DNA from: IMCC26077 sp964561165
GTDB lineage: Bacteria; Actinomycetota; Actinomycetes; Nanopelagicales; Nanopelagicaceae
Reading direction: 5' to 3'
NCBI GenBank assembly: GCA_964561165.1
Contig: CAZLOJ010000012.1
Span: forward strand, 1-30,184
DNA: 30,184 nucleotides
Shown piece after piece: positions 8,874-16,257 of the stretch (its first letter is position 1; the number at the start of each line of letters is the position of its first letter). Position numbers and translations under genes: made by a program. Below the pieces are notes generated by a model, which saw only the letters and a list, made by a program, of their open reading frames with translations, was not told the origin of the DNA and searched no databases.

Positions 8874-9238
8874 AAAATTCCAACTTGAACGTTTAACTTT
8901 GGGCAATCGCCCCACAGTCGCTCAAGCGCATAATAACTTCGCACCTCAGGATGCTGGATATGAATTACTAAATCACCGTAATCAAGGAGAATCCATTGCG
9001 AACTTCCACCCATCCCTTCACGACGGATTGGTCGCTCTCCAGCTTTTTGTAATTCTCGTTGTATCTCATCCGAGATTGCCTCTAACTGCGGATCGTTAGC
9101 ACCGGTAATTATGAGAAACACATCAGACAAGATCCCTTGATTGGAAAGATCCAGAGCCACGATATCTTTCGCCAATTTCTCTTCAGCTGCAGCGACGGCA
9201 AGCTTTGTGAGCGAAATGGTCTCTGCTTTAAGCGCCAT
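8870..9238 (-). CDS. rsfS: Ribosome silencing factor RsfS
   Basis: This 122-residue protein of the RsfS/Iojap family binds ribosomal protein L14 and prevents joining of the subunits when nutrients are scarce. Typical features are the opening KLAVAAAEEKLAKDIVALDLS, the segment SDVFLIITGANDPQLEAI, and the end GSSQWILLDYGDLVIHIQHPEVRSYYALERLW, of which parts are cited here as separate family hallmarks. The ATG at 9238 (MALKAETISL) overlaps the end of nadD by 11 nt. A start at 9262 would add eight residues and more overlap and is less likely. The nadD-rsfS pair is conserved across bacteria. Confidence 0.95.
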   Translation of the reverse strand: MALKAETISLTKLAVAAAEEKLAKDIVALDLSNQGILSDVFLIITGANDPQLEAISDEIQRELQKAGERPIRREGMGGSSQWILLDYGDLVIHIQHPEVRSYYALERLWGDCPKLNVQVGIL

Positions 9239-9809
9239 AAATCCGCTCCACTTCATCGGCAATTACTTTTGGTACAAACTTAGCGAGGTCAGCACCGCTC
9301 TTTGCTGCGCGCCGTATCTCGGTAGACGATATGTCGAACATCTCCGACTCAATGACGCGCACGTGCGCTCCGGCTACATCGGATAACTTCTCCCCCGGAC
9401 GTATGGCAACAACAAGATCAATCGATTGAAGAAGTTCTTCGTAGTCACGCCAGGTGGTAATCCCATTAAAGGCATCGCTACCAAGTAGTAGTACGAAATC
9501 TTCTGTCGGAGACTCTTGCTGATACTCCCGAACTGTGTCAATTGTGTATGTCGGACCAGAGCGTTCAATTTCTCGAGTAGAGAGGCTAAATCGCGGATTT
9601 GATGATATTGCTCTCGAAACTAACGACGCTCGCTCGATTGCGCTTGCTGTGAGCGTGCTCCCCTTTTGCCACGGTTCGCCTGCTGGCAAGAAAACAACTT
9701 TGGCTGCACATTGCTGCGCTAGAACTTCTTCAGCTGCGCGAATGTGACCGTTGTGAATAGGGTCGAATGTTCCACCAAATAAGGCGGTTGGAAGAGCTGG
9801 AGAGAGAAT
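9228..9809 (-). CDS. nadD: Nicotinate-nucleotide adenylyltransferase, apparent ATT start
   Basis: NadD joins nicotinate mononucleotide and ATP to deaminonicotinamide adenine dinucleotide in NAD synthesis. The nucleotide-binding motif GGTFDPIHNGH and the ISSTEIRR motif near the end are both present, and 193 residues fit the family. There is no ATG, GTG or TTG between the upstream in-frame stop (9819-9821) and the GGTFDP motif. The best start is ATT at 9809. It overlaps the stop of the small upstream gene as TAATT, exactly where TAATG would be expected, and an AAGGA ribosome site lies 6 nt before it. A TTG at 9689 would remove the catalytic N-terminus and is excluded. Either a rare ATT start is used or an assembly error has changed ATG to ATT. 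Confidence 0.93.
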   Translation of the reverse strand: MLSPALPTALFGGTFDPIHNGHIRAAEEVLAQQCAAKVVFLPAGEPWQKGSTLTASAIERASLVSRAISSNPRFSLSTREIERSGPTYTIDTVREYQQESPTEDFVLLLGSDAFNGITTWRDYEELLQSIDLVVAIRPGEKLSDVAGAHVRVIESEMFDISSTEIRRAAKSGADLAKFVPKVIADEVERIYGA

Positions 9810-9928
9810 TAGTGATCCTTATCGATTCGCAACGTTAAATAGAGCAGCAGACTCAGGATTGCGAAGGCGACTACGCCAAAGAAAACCGGAGGGGCCGGCA
9901 GTTCTCGCGCTTCAGAGAGGATCAACAT
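9809..9928 (-). CDS. 39-residue single-helix membrane protein upstream of nadD
   Basis: A short frame from the ATG at 9928 to the TAA at 9809-9811. The protein begins MLILSEARELPAPP, continues with one membrane helix (FFGVVAFAILSLLLYLTL) and ends with a charged tail RIDKDH. Small proteins with the same plan (proline-rich lead, one helix, short basic tail) occur just before nadD in other Actinobacteria; that is from memory and the function is not known. Its stop overlaps the nadD start by one base, which suggests coupled translation. If the N run next to it is an artefact, it follows ligA by 30 nt and has an AGGA ribosome site 7 nt before its ATG. It may regulate nothing and simply be a conserved membrane peptide; no function is assigned. 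Confidence 0.72.
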   Translation of the reverse strand: MLILSEARELPAPPVFFGVVAFAILSLLLYLTLRIDKDH

Positions 9929-9930
9929 GG

Positions 9931-10030
9931 NNNNNNNNNNNNNNNNNNNNNNNNNNNNNNNNNNNNNNNNNNNNNNNNNNNNNNNNNNNNNNNNNNNNNN
10001 NNNNNNNNNNNNNNNNNNNNNNNNNNNNNN
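9931..10030. other. Run of 100 N, probably an artificial scaffold gap
   Basis: Exactly 100 undefined bases. The 15 bases before the gap (9916-9930, AGAGGATCAACATGG) are repeated exactly behind it (10031-10045). Removing the Ns and one copy gives a sensible junction: ligA stop, 30 nt with an AGGA ribosome site, then the ATG of the small membrane protein. The two contigs therefore most likely overlap, and no sequence is missing. Confidence 0.85.
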
Positions 10031-10073
10031 AGAGGATCAACATGGACTCATCCTATTCTATTTCTATTCCGTT

Positions 10074-12110
10074 CTAATCCGTTCTGCCCAGCAGTTTAAC
10101 GAATGCTGCTTCATCTAGCACCGTGACACCAAGCTCTATCGCCTTGTCGTACTTGGAGCCTGGGCTATCTCCAACGACTACGTAGCTGGTCTTCTTCGAC
10201 ACAGAGCTCGCGGATTTACCACCTCGACTGGTGATCGCCTCGTCTGCTGCTTCACGTGTAAATCCAGAGAGCGTTCCCGTGAGAACGAAGGTAAGTCCTG
10301 CAAAGCGCTGATCAGCGGATGCTGCCTTCTGCTCTTCGACCATCACCACGCCAGCGCGCTTCCATTGCGCAACAATCTGGGCATGCCATGGAATCTCAAA
10401 CCACTCCACAATCGCGTTGGCAATCGTTGGCCCGATCCCATCAACGGCAGATAACTCCTCTACATCGGCAGCTGCGATTGCCGGAATGCTCCCGAAAGCG
10501 CGGACCAATGCTTGCGCTGCAGTAGGTCCAACATGACGAATGGACAATGAGACCAAAATTCGCCACAAAGGTCGGGTCTTCGCTCGCTCAAGTGCATCGA
10601 TGAAACGAGTGGCAATGGCACTTGCACTGCCATCTTTTTTCTTAAAGAAATCAGATTTCATCAAATCATTCAACGTTATGTTGAAGAGATCGCCTTCATC
10701 TCCAACAATTTCATCTTCAAGGAGCGCCTGGGCTGCCTCGATGCCAAGTACATCAATATCGAGCGCTGAGCGTGAACCAATGTAATAAAGGCGCTCTCGC
10801 AATTGTGCTGGACAGCTCTGCGCATTGGGACATCTGATATCTACATCGCCTTCACTTATGGCTCGGAGCGTCGTTCCGCAGTCGGGACACTTCTTGGGCA
10901 TGACAAACGCTCGCTCAGCTCCGGTTCGTTTTGATTTGACGGGGCCAAGTACCTCTGGAATCACATCACCAGCTTTTCGAATCACCACATAATCACCGAT
11001 CAGAATTCCTTTGCGTTCGACCTCTTCTTGATTATGTAAGGTGGCATTGGTGATCGTGGAGCCGGCAACTTTGACCGGTTCCATGTGTGCAAAAGGAGTT
11101 ACGCGACCAGTTCGTCCAACGCTCACCTTTATATCAAGTAGGCGCGTTACTACTTCCTCCGGTGGAAACTTGACTGCAATTGCCCACCGTGGTGCACGTG
11201 AGGTAGCGCCAAGCTGTAGCTGCTTTGCAAACTCGTTTACCTTAACCACAACCCCATCAATCTCATGATCTAACTGGTGGCGCTCTGATTGATACTTATC
11301 TATATAAGCAAGCACGTCTTTCAAGTCGGCGAAAGTTGCAACCCGGGAGCTAACCGGCAGACCCCACTGTGCGAGCGCCTCATACACGTCAGATTGTGAA
11401 GCGAAATCGGCTCCTTCGATTGCACCCACACCATGGACAAGTAATCGTAGCGGCCGACTTGCCGAGACTTTTGGGTCTTTCTGTCGTAGCGATCCCGCAG
11501 CCGCATTTCGCGGATTCGCAAAAGGAACTTTTCCGCTCTCTGCGATCGCAGAATTTAATTCATTAAACTCTGCCAGCGGAAAATACACTTCGCCACGAAT
11601 CTCAATCACGCGCGGTGGAACCTTTGCTTGTAATTGGTGCGGAACTCCTTTGATGGTCTTCACGTTGAGTGTGACATCTTCACCAGTCTTACCATTTCCG
11701 CGAGTTAGCGCCTTTGTTAACTTTCCATCTTCATACAGCAGATTGATTGCAAGTCCATCGATTTTCAATTCACATAACCAGGTTGGCGCCTCCACGTCTT
11801 TTAGCACTCGCTCGCTCCAGGCGTGGAATTCATTCGTATCGAATACGTTATCAAGGCTCATCATCGCTTTGAGGTGATTACTTTGAGCAAAGGTGGTCTC
11901 TACCCCACCGCCAACTTCGAGCGTTGGAGAGTGTGGATCTCGAAGCTCTGGATTAGCTTCTTCAAGTTCAACTAGCTCGCGCCATAACTTATCGAATTCA
12001 GAATCTGAGATGACTGGCTTATCTAAAACGTAGTAATAGAACTGATGCTCTCTGATTTGCTCACTTAACGCAGACATGCGCTGGCGAATCTGGCTCACTA
12101 TTGCGTCCAT
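10074..12110 (-). CDS. ligA: NAD+-dependent DNA ligase
   Basis: This 678-residue protein is a full-length bacterial LigA that seals nicks in DNA using NAD+. The N-terminal Ia domain for NMN binding carries the YYYVLDKP-type segment near residue 25. The adenylation motif KIDG has the catalytic Lys116. The zinc finger cysteines are at 408, 411, 427 and 433, helix-hairpin-helix repeats follow (VDGIGPTIANAIVEW), and the C-terminal BRCT domain begins near residue 597 (FAGLTFVLTGTLSGF). The ATG at 12110 overlaps the mnmA stop by 13 nt; the alternative at 12077 would cut into the first helix of the Ia domain. Its use of NAD+ may relate to its position before nadD. Confidence 0.98.
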   Translation of the reverse strand: MDAIVSQIRQRMSALSEQIREHQFYYYVLDKPVISDSEFDKLWRELVELEEANPELRDPHSPTLEVGGGVETTFAQSNHLKAMMSLDNVFDTNEFHAWSERVLKDVEAPTWLCELKIDGLAINLLYEDGKLTKALTRGNGKTGEDVTLNVKTIKGVPHQLQAKVPPRVIEIRGEVYFPLAEFNELNSAIAESGKVPFANPRNAAAGSLRQKDPKVSASRPLRLLVHGVGAIEGADFASQSDVYEALAQWGLPVSSRVATFADLKDVLAYIDKYQSERHQLDHEIDGVVVKVNEFAKQLQLGATSRAPRWAIAVKFPPEEVVTRLLDIKVSVGRTGRVTPFAHMEPVKVAGSTITNATLHNQEEVERKGILIGDYVVIRKAGDVIPEVLGPVKSKRTGAERAFVMPKKCPDCGTTLRAISEGDVDIRCPNAQSCPAQLRERLYYIGSRSALDIDVLGIEAAQALLEDEIVGDEGDLFNITLNDLMKSDFFKKKDGSASAIATRFIDALERAKTRPLWRILVSLSIRHVGPTAAQALVRAFGSIPAIAAADVEELSAVDGIGPTIANAIVEWFEIPWHAQIVAQWKRAGVVMVEEQKAASADQRFAGLTFVLTGTLSGFTREAADEAITSRGGKSASSVSKKTSYVVVGDSPGSKYDKAIELGVTVLDEAAFVKLLGRTD

Positions 12111-13180
12111 TCAATGGTCACAGAACCAACGGCGCGCTCACCCTCATAAATCACAAGCGCCTGCCCCGGTGCCAAACCATAAAGCGGTGCATCCAAAGTC
12201 GCTGCCAATCTCTTGCCATCCCAGCGGTAGGTGCATGGTAAAGGTTTGCCATGTGCTCGAACTTGCGCCAATCCACGATGTTCACCGAGCACAGGGATCG
12301 GCCCGCACCATTTAACCTCGTTCACATCGCCACCAGAAATTTCAGTGATTGCTAACTCTTCACGTGAACCTACGACAACACGATTGTTGATTGGCTCAAC
12401 TCGTAATACGTATCGCGCCTGACCATCCTCTGCAGGAATCGTCAAACCTAGACCACGTCGCTGACCTACGGTGTAGGTGTACGCCCCTTTATGGCTGCCA
12501 AGGACTGCGCCTTCCTCGTCGACAATCTCGCCAACTTCACTTCCTAATCGTTCACGTAACCAACCAGCGTTATCCCCTGATGGGACGAAGCAGATGTCGT
12601 GGCTATCAGGTTTTTGCGCTAACGAAAAGCCTCGAGCTTCTGCCTCCTTGCGCACATCACTTTTAACTGTGTCTCCCAATGGAAAGAGCGCACCAGAGAG
12701 CTGCTCTTGAGTGAGTACAGCAAGGACATACGACTGATCTTTACCTTCGTCATCTGCGCGATAAAGCAATGGGCCGTTCTCGCTCGGAAATAACTTCGCA
12801 TAATGGCCAGTTGCCACCGCGTCGTACCCCATCGCTCGAGCACGTTTGAGCACTGCCTCGAACTTGATCTTCTCGTTACAACGCAAGCATGGGTTTGGCG
12901 TTTTTCCAGAAGAGTATTCCGAGAGAAAGTTTGAGACCACTCCTTCATGAAATTCCTCTGCCATATCCCAAATATAAAAAGGGATTCCTATGATGTCTGC
13001 CGCGCGGCGTGCATCGTGCGAATCCTCAATCGTGCAACATCCGCGCGCGCCCGAGCGATACTTCTGCGGGTTAGATGAAAGCGCTAAATGCACACCAATG
13101 ACTTCATGTCCAGCATCGACTACTCGCGCAGCCGCTACCGCAGAATCAACTCCGCCTGACATGGCCGCGATAACTTTCAT
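12098..13180 (-). CDS. mnmA: tRNA-specific 2-thiouridylase MnmA
   Basis: A 360-residue protein that adds the 2-thio group to U34 of tRNAs for Lys, Glu and Gln. The PP-loop motif SGGVDS is at 8-13. The nucleophile is Cys101 in NPCLRCNEKIKF and the persulfide-forming partner is Cys197 in DICFVPSGD. The C-terminal beta-barrel regions (GQRRGLGL and the LAPGQALVIYEGERAVG end) are present. The ATG overlaps the cysteine desulfurase stop as ATGA, so the sulfur donor and the user are translated together. Confidence 0.97.
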   Translation of the reverse strand: MKVIAAMSGGVDSAVAAARVVDAGHEVIGVHLALSSNPQKYRSGARGCCTIEDSHDARRAADIIGIPFYIWDMAEEFHEGVVSNFLSEYSSGKTPNPCLRCNEKIKFEAVLKRARAMGYDAVATGHYAKLFPSENGPLLYRADDEGKDQSYVLAVLTQEQLSGALFPLGDTVKSDVRKEAEARGFSLAQKPDSHDICFVPSGDNAGWLRERLGSEVGEIVDEEGAVLGSHKGAYTYTVGQRRGLGLTIPAEDGQARYVLRVEPINNRVVVGSREELAITEISGGDVNEVKWCGPIPVLGEHRGLAQVRAHGKPLPCTYRWDGKRLAATLDAPLYGLAPGQALVIYEGERAVGSVTIEWTQ

Positions 13181-14340
13181 CGCACACCCGCAGCCCGTGC
13201 CCTGGTAACTACCTCATTGATTACCGAAATAGCCCTATCAATCTCTGCTTCAGTAGTGGTTGTTCCGATCGAGAAGCGAATCGATGATCGCGCAACTTTT
13301 GGTGCCATACCCATGGCAATCAATACATGGCTGGGTTGAGCTATTCCTGCGCTGCACGCTGAACCCGTGGAACATTGCACCCCTTGTGCATCGAGCAATA
13401 ACAAGAGCGCATCTCCCTCTGCTCCCGCAAAGGTGAAGTGCGCGATACCAGGGAGCGTGCTCGCTCCACCATTGAGGCGAACATCTGCAACAGCAGTGGT
13501 TACGCCTTGGATCAAACGTTCACGTAGCGCCTTAATGCGATCTGCATTTGCGAGCAATCGTTGGTGCGATAATTCTGCTGCAGTCGCAAAGGCTGCAATC
13601 GCTGGGGTGTGCAACGTGCCGCTACGCACATCGCGTTCTTGACCACCGCCATGAAGTAATGGAGTTAACTCAAGTTCCTTCTTTGCAACGAGCGCCGCTA
13701 CGCCGAGTGGTCCACCAATTTTATGACCACTGATGGTCATTGCACTTACACCAAGTTTGGCGAAATCCAATGGCACTTTTCCGAAACTTTGTACAGCATC
13801 AGAGTGAATGGGAATCTTGTACTCGCGAGATATCGCAGCAATCTCCTCAACCGGCTGGAGCGCGCCTACCTCATTGTTGGAATGCATTACCGTGACAAAT
13901 GAGATCTCGTTTTGGTGCTCGCTTAGCAATTGCGCAACGCTCTCCACTTTGGTTCTACCATTGCTATCAACATCTGCTAAGTGGAGTGTGACGTTATGTT
14001 CGCGCTCTAACCATTCCAACGGATCAAGAATCGCATGATGCTCTACTGGTGACGATAGGATTGCGCGCTTGGTTGCTCCCGCATTCCAGAACATTCCTTT
14101 GACGGCAAGGTTATTTGCTTCAGTTCCAGAGGCGGTAAAGATGATTTCCTGCGGTTTAGCTCCCACTGCAGCAGCTAATTTCTCACGAGACTCTTCAACA
14201 ACTCGTCGCGCACGTCGACCGGCGCCATGCAGGCTCGAAGCATTCCCCACATTCGCAGCTTCGCGGTACATGACTTCAAGGGCCTCCGGCAACATCGCTG
14301 TTGTCGCGGCGTTATCGAGATAGGCCACTTGAGAACTCAC
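13177..14340 (-). CDS. Cysteine desulfurase (NifS/IscS type)
   Basis: This 387-residue PLP enzyme takes sulfur from cysteine and passes it on as a persulfide. The start YLDNAATT, the substrate-binding SGTEANNLA, the PLP lysine 207 in SGHKIGGPLG and the mobile-loop catalytic cysteine 329 in STGSACSAG are all present. Direct coupling to mnmA (ATGA overlap) points to tRNA thiolation as a main role; iron-sulfur cluster supply is also possible. No iscU or other cluster scaffold gene is in the window. The start is GTG at 14340, 6 nt behind a TAGAAT box with no ribosome site, so the transcript may be leaderless. It lies 27 nt behind etfA. Confidence 0.95.
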   Translation of the reverse strand: MSSQVAYLDNAATTAMLPEALEVMYREAANVGNASSLHGAGRRARRVVEESREKLAAAVGAKPQEIIFTASGTEANNLAVKGMFWNAGATKRAILSSPVEHHAILDPLEWLEREHNVTLHLADVDSNGRTKVESVAQLLSEHQNEISFVTVMHSNNEVGALQPVEEIAAISREYKIPIHSDAVQSFGKVPLDFAKLGVSAMTISGHKIGGPLGVAALVAKKELELTPLLHGGGQERDVRSGTLHTPAIAAFATAAELSHQRLLANADRIKALRERLIQGVTTAVADVRLNGGASTLPGIAHFTFAGAEGDALLLLLDAQGVQCSTGSACSAGIAQPSHVLIAMGMAPKVARSSIRFSIGTTTTEAEIDRAISVINEVVTRARAAGVR

Positions 14341-14346
14341 CCCGTA

Positions 14347-14352
14347 ATTCTA
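14347..14352 (-). promoter_or_regulatory. -10 box of the cysteine desulfurase operon (leaderless candidate)
   Basis: TAGAAT on the minus strand followed by TACGGG and then the GTG start. It lies in the 27-nt spacer behind etfA and would give the desulfurase-mnmA-ligA group its own promoter. Confidence 0.5.
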
Positions 14353-14367
14353 GGGCGCATAGTGAAA

Positions 14368-15312
14368 TCAGCCTTTTCTCGCCTTTATTCCCGCCGTGGC
14401 TTGTGGTGCCACCGCAAAGAGATCGCCCACGACGCCGAAATCAGCGATATCGAAGATTGGAGCTTCTGGGTCTTTATTCACGACAACTATGGTCTTACTC
14501 GTTTGCATACCAGCGCGGTGTTGAATCGCGCCTGAGATTCCGCACGCAACATAGAGCGCTGGACTAACTGTCTTTCCTGTTTGACCCACCTGATGTGAAT
14601 GTGGGTACCACCCAGCATCAGTAGCAGCACGCGATGCACCAACAGCCGCACCTAACGCATCTGCCAATTCTTCGATTGGTGCGAAATTTCCATCCGTGCC
14701 ACGTCCACCAGAGACGATGATGTTCGCCTCCGAAAGTTCCGGACGTGCACCCCGAACTGCAGGTTCGCGCGAGGTGATCTTTGCTGTGATGGTCACAGCA
14801 ACTGCTACCTTCTCAATTGCGGCGCTACCTGGCGCTTCAACGGGCTCAATGGCATTTGGGCGAATCGTGATGACGGGAATTCCTCGCGAGACGTGCGCAT
14901 GCACAAGCGTTGAGCCACCAAAGACTGATTGCGTGCTCACTAGTTCAGGAGTTAACGCAATCGCATCGGTAATGATGCCGGATTCAAGGCGCACTGCTAA
15001 TCGACCAGCAATCTCTTTCCCGCGTGCGGTGGATGGCAAAAGAATCGCACGCGCACCTTTTGATTGACCTAGATCAGCGAGGGAAACAGCAATCGCAGAA
15101 CTTGGGTGATTATTGATCTCCCCTGACTCCAAGAGCGTAATTGAGCTCGCGCCAAATTTATTAAGTACGGTAATAGCAGCATCAAGGTCACTTGAAGTAC
15201 CTGCAATTACTGCATGAGCTTGGCCAATGGAACGCGCGAGAGTCAATAACTCTGAAGCAGTCTTCGCAACCGCGCCATTAGTGTGATCAACAAATACGAA
15301 AATTTGACTCAT
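14368..15312 (-). CDS. etfA: Electron transfer flavoprotein alpha subunit
   Basis: A 314-residue EtfA (FixB). The N-terminal domain (about 1-185) is the adenine-nucleotide-hydrolase-like part, and the C-terminal domain holds the FAD site: SGGRGTDGNFAPIEELADAL, then GWYPHSHQVGQTGKTVSP and YVACGISGAIQHRAGMQTS as family blocks. With EtfB it collects electrons from acyl-CoA and other dehydrogenases and hands them to ETF-quinone oxidoreductase. The ATG overlaps the etfB stop by one base (TGATG), fitting a 1:1 heterodimer. No dehydrogenase or quinone oxidoreductase gene is in this window. Confidence 0.96.
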   Translation of the reverse strand: MSQIFVFVDHTNGAVAKTASELLTLARSIGQAHAVIAGTSSDLDAAITVLNKFGASSITLLESGEINNHPSSAIAVSLADLGQSKGARAILLPSTARGKEIAGRLAVRLESGIITDAIALTPELVSTQSVFGGSTLVHAHVSRGIPVITIRPNAIEPVEAPGSAAIEKVAVAVTITAKITSREPAVRGARPELSEANIIVSGGRGTDGNFAPIEELADALGAAVGASRAATDAGWYPHSHQVGQTGKTVSPALYVACGISGAIQHRAGMQTSKTIVVVNKDPEAPIFDIADFGVVGDLFAVAPQATAGIKARKG

Positions 15313-16109
15313 CAGATCAACCTCTTTTCTGCAAGGAACTCAACTAAAGCGCTGCCTGCGCTGCCTTCATCGATAACTTTTATTCCTGCTCCGCGAGCTG
15401 GGGCGAGAGCAAAATCATTCACTTCGCTCCATGCGCCACTGGCACCCACTTCATTGGCAGCAATTCCGAGATCGGCAAGGCTTAACTGAGTGATGGGCTT
15501 CTTCTTTGCCGCCATGATTCCTTTGAACGATGGATAACGTGGTTCATTAATCTTTTCGATCACCGTGACGATAGCTGGCAACGGAGCTTCCATAGATTCA
15601 ACGCCCTCGTCCGTCATGCGCTTAGTAGTGACTTTGCCCGAGTTAACATCAATCTGCACTTCGCCTGCAAAAGAGAGATGTGGCAATTCGAGTCGCTCAG
15701 ATAACATCGATGGAATCACGCTCATTCGCGCATCGGTGGATTCCGTTCCAGTGAGAATTAAATCTGGTTGCTCTTTTTTAATTGCTTCAGCCAGAACTCG
15801 AGAGGTGCTTAATGCATCGGATCCGGCGAGCGCGCCATCATGAATATGAAGCGCTGCATCAGCGCCCATTGATAATCCTTTACGGAGCGCTTCTTGCGCT
15901 CGTTCAGGCCCCATGGAAAGTAGCGTGATGGTGTGCCCTGCTTCAGCGCCACCGTTTGCTTCAACGATGCGCAGCGCCTCTTCCACGGCGTACTCATCAA
16001 GATCATTGAGTACCGCATCGGCGCTCTCCCGATCGAGCACTTTGGCAGGCGAGAGTTTCTTCTCCGCCCATGAATCAGGCACTTGCTTTACACAGACAAG
16101 AATCTTCAC
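15312..16109 (-). CDS. etfB: Electron transfer flavoprotein beta subunit
   Basis: A 265-residue EtfB (FixA), beginning with MKILVCVKQVPDSW, with NDLDEYAVEEALRI near residue 36 and the AMP-binding family segment DLILTGTESTDARMSVIPSM near residue 118. It forms the heterodimer with EtfA. The start is GTG at 16109 behind GGGAGAGATTC, a good ribosome site, so unlike many operon heads here it has a leader. The gene is divergent from the fatty-acid operon; ETF usually serves fatty-acid breakdown while the neighbours build fatty acids. Confidence 0.96.
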   Translation of the reverse strand: MKILVCVKQVPDSWAEKKLSPAKVLDRESADAVLNDLDEYAVEEALRIVEANGGAEAGHTITLLSMGPERAQEALRKGLSMGADAALHIHDGALAGSDALSTSRVLAEAIKKEQPDLILTGTESTDARMSVIPSMLSERLELPHLSFAGEVQIDVNSGKVTTKRMTDEGVESMEAPLPAIVTVIEKINEPRYPSFKGIMAAKKKPITQLSLADLGIAANEVGASGAWSEVNDFALAPARGAGIKVIDEGSAGSALVEFLAEKRLI

Positions 16110-16164
16110 GAATCTCTCCCAGCGCTGACATTTTGGAGAACCGAGGCGATGCAGCTTCGGAGCT

Positions 16165-16184
16165 CGATGGCTATCGATGGCTAT
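16165..16184. repeat. Tandem direct repeat CGATGGCTAT x2
   Basis: Two perfect adjacent copies of a 10-mer in the etfB-fabD intergenic region, directly before the inverted repeat at 16185-16200. Ten bases is about one helical turn. It may be part of a binding site or chance slippage. Confidence 0.6.
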
Positions 16185-16200
16185 GTTACCGAGCAGTAAC
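16185..16200. promoter_or_regulatory. Inverted repeat 1 upstream of fabD (operator candidate)
   Basis: GTTAC-cgagca(one base c plus five)-GTAAC: perfect 5-bp arms around a 6-base spacer, centred at 16192.5. The right arm reads AGTAAC. A related inverted repeat sits 32 bp downstream. A FasR-type fatty-acid regulator is known to control such operons in Actinobacteria; binding here is inference. Confidence 0.4.
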
Positions 16201-16217
16201 TGAAAAAACCCAACGAA

Positions 16218-16231
16218 TTACTCCGTAGTAA
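16218..16231. promoter_or_regulatory. Inverted repeat 2 upstream of fabD (operator candidate)
   Basis: TTACT-ccgt-AGTAA, perfect 5-bp arms with a 4-base spacer, centred at 16224.5. It shares AGTAAC (16227-16232) with the first inverted repeat and lies about three helical turns from it, just upstream of the -10 box of fabD where a repressor could block RNA polymerase. Confidence 0.4.
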
Positions 16232-16245
16232 CCGATTTCACCCTT

Positions 16246-16251
16246 TACCCT
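16246..16251 (+). promoter_or_regulatory. fabD: -10 box of the fatty-acid operon (leaderless candidate)
   Basis: TACCCT followed by GAACCA and the fabD ATG at 16258. There is no Shine-Dalgarno sequence before the ATG. No convincing -35 box is seen, and inverted repeat 2 covers that area. Confidence 0.5.
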
Positions 16252-16257
16252 GAACCA

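Noticed and set aside
8874..8915. Longer histidine phosphatase start at 8915
   Set aside because: It lies inside rsfS; the ATG at 8873 forms an ATGA junction directly before the family's normal N-terminus.
9228..9689. Shorter nadD from the TTG at 9689
   Set aside because: It would lack the catalytic GGTFDPIHNGH motif, which is present in frame upstream.
9859..10118. Plus-strand frames running through the N run
   Set aside because: They consist mostly of undefined residues and exist only because Ns contain no stop.
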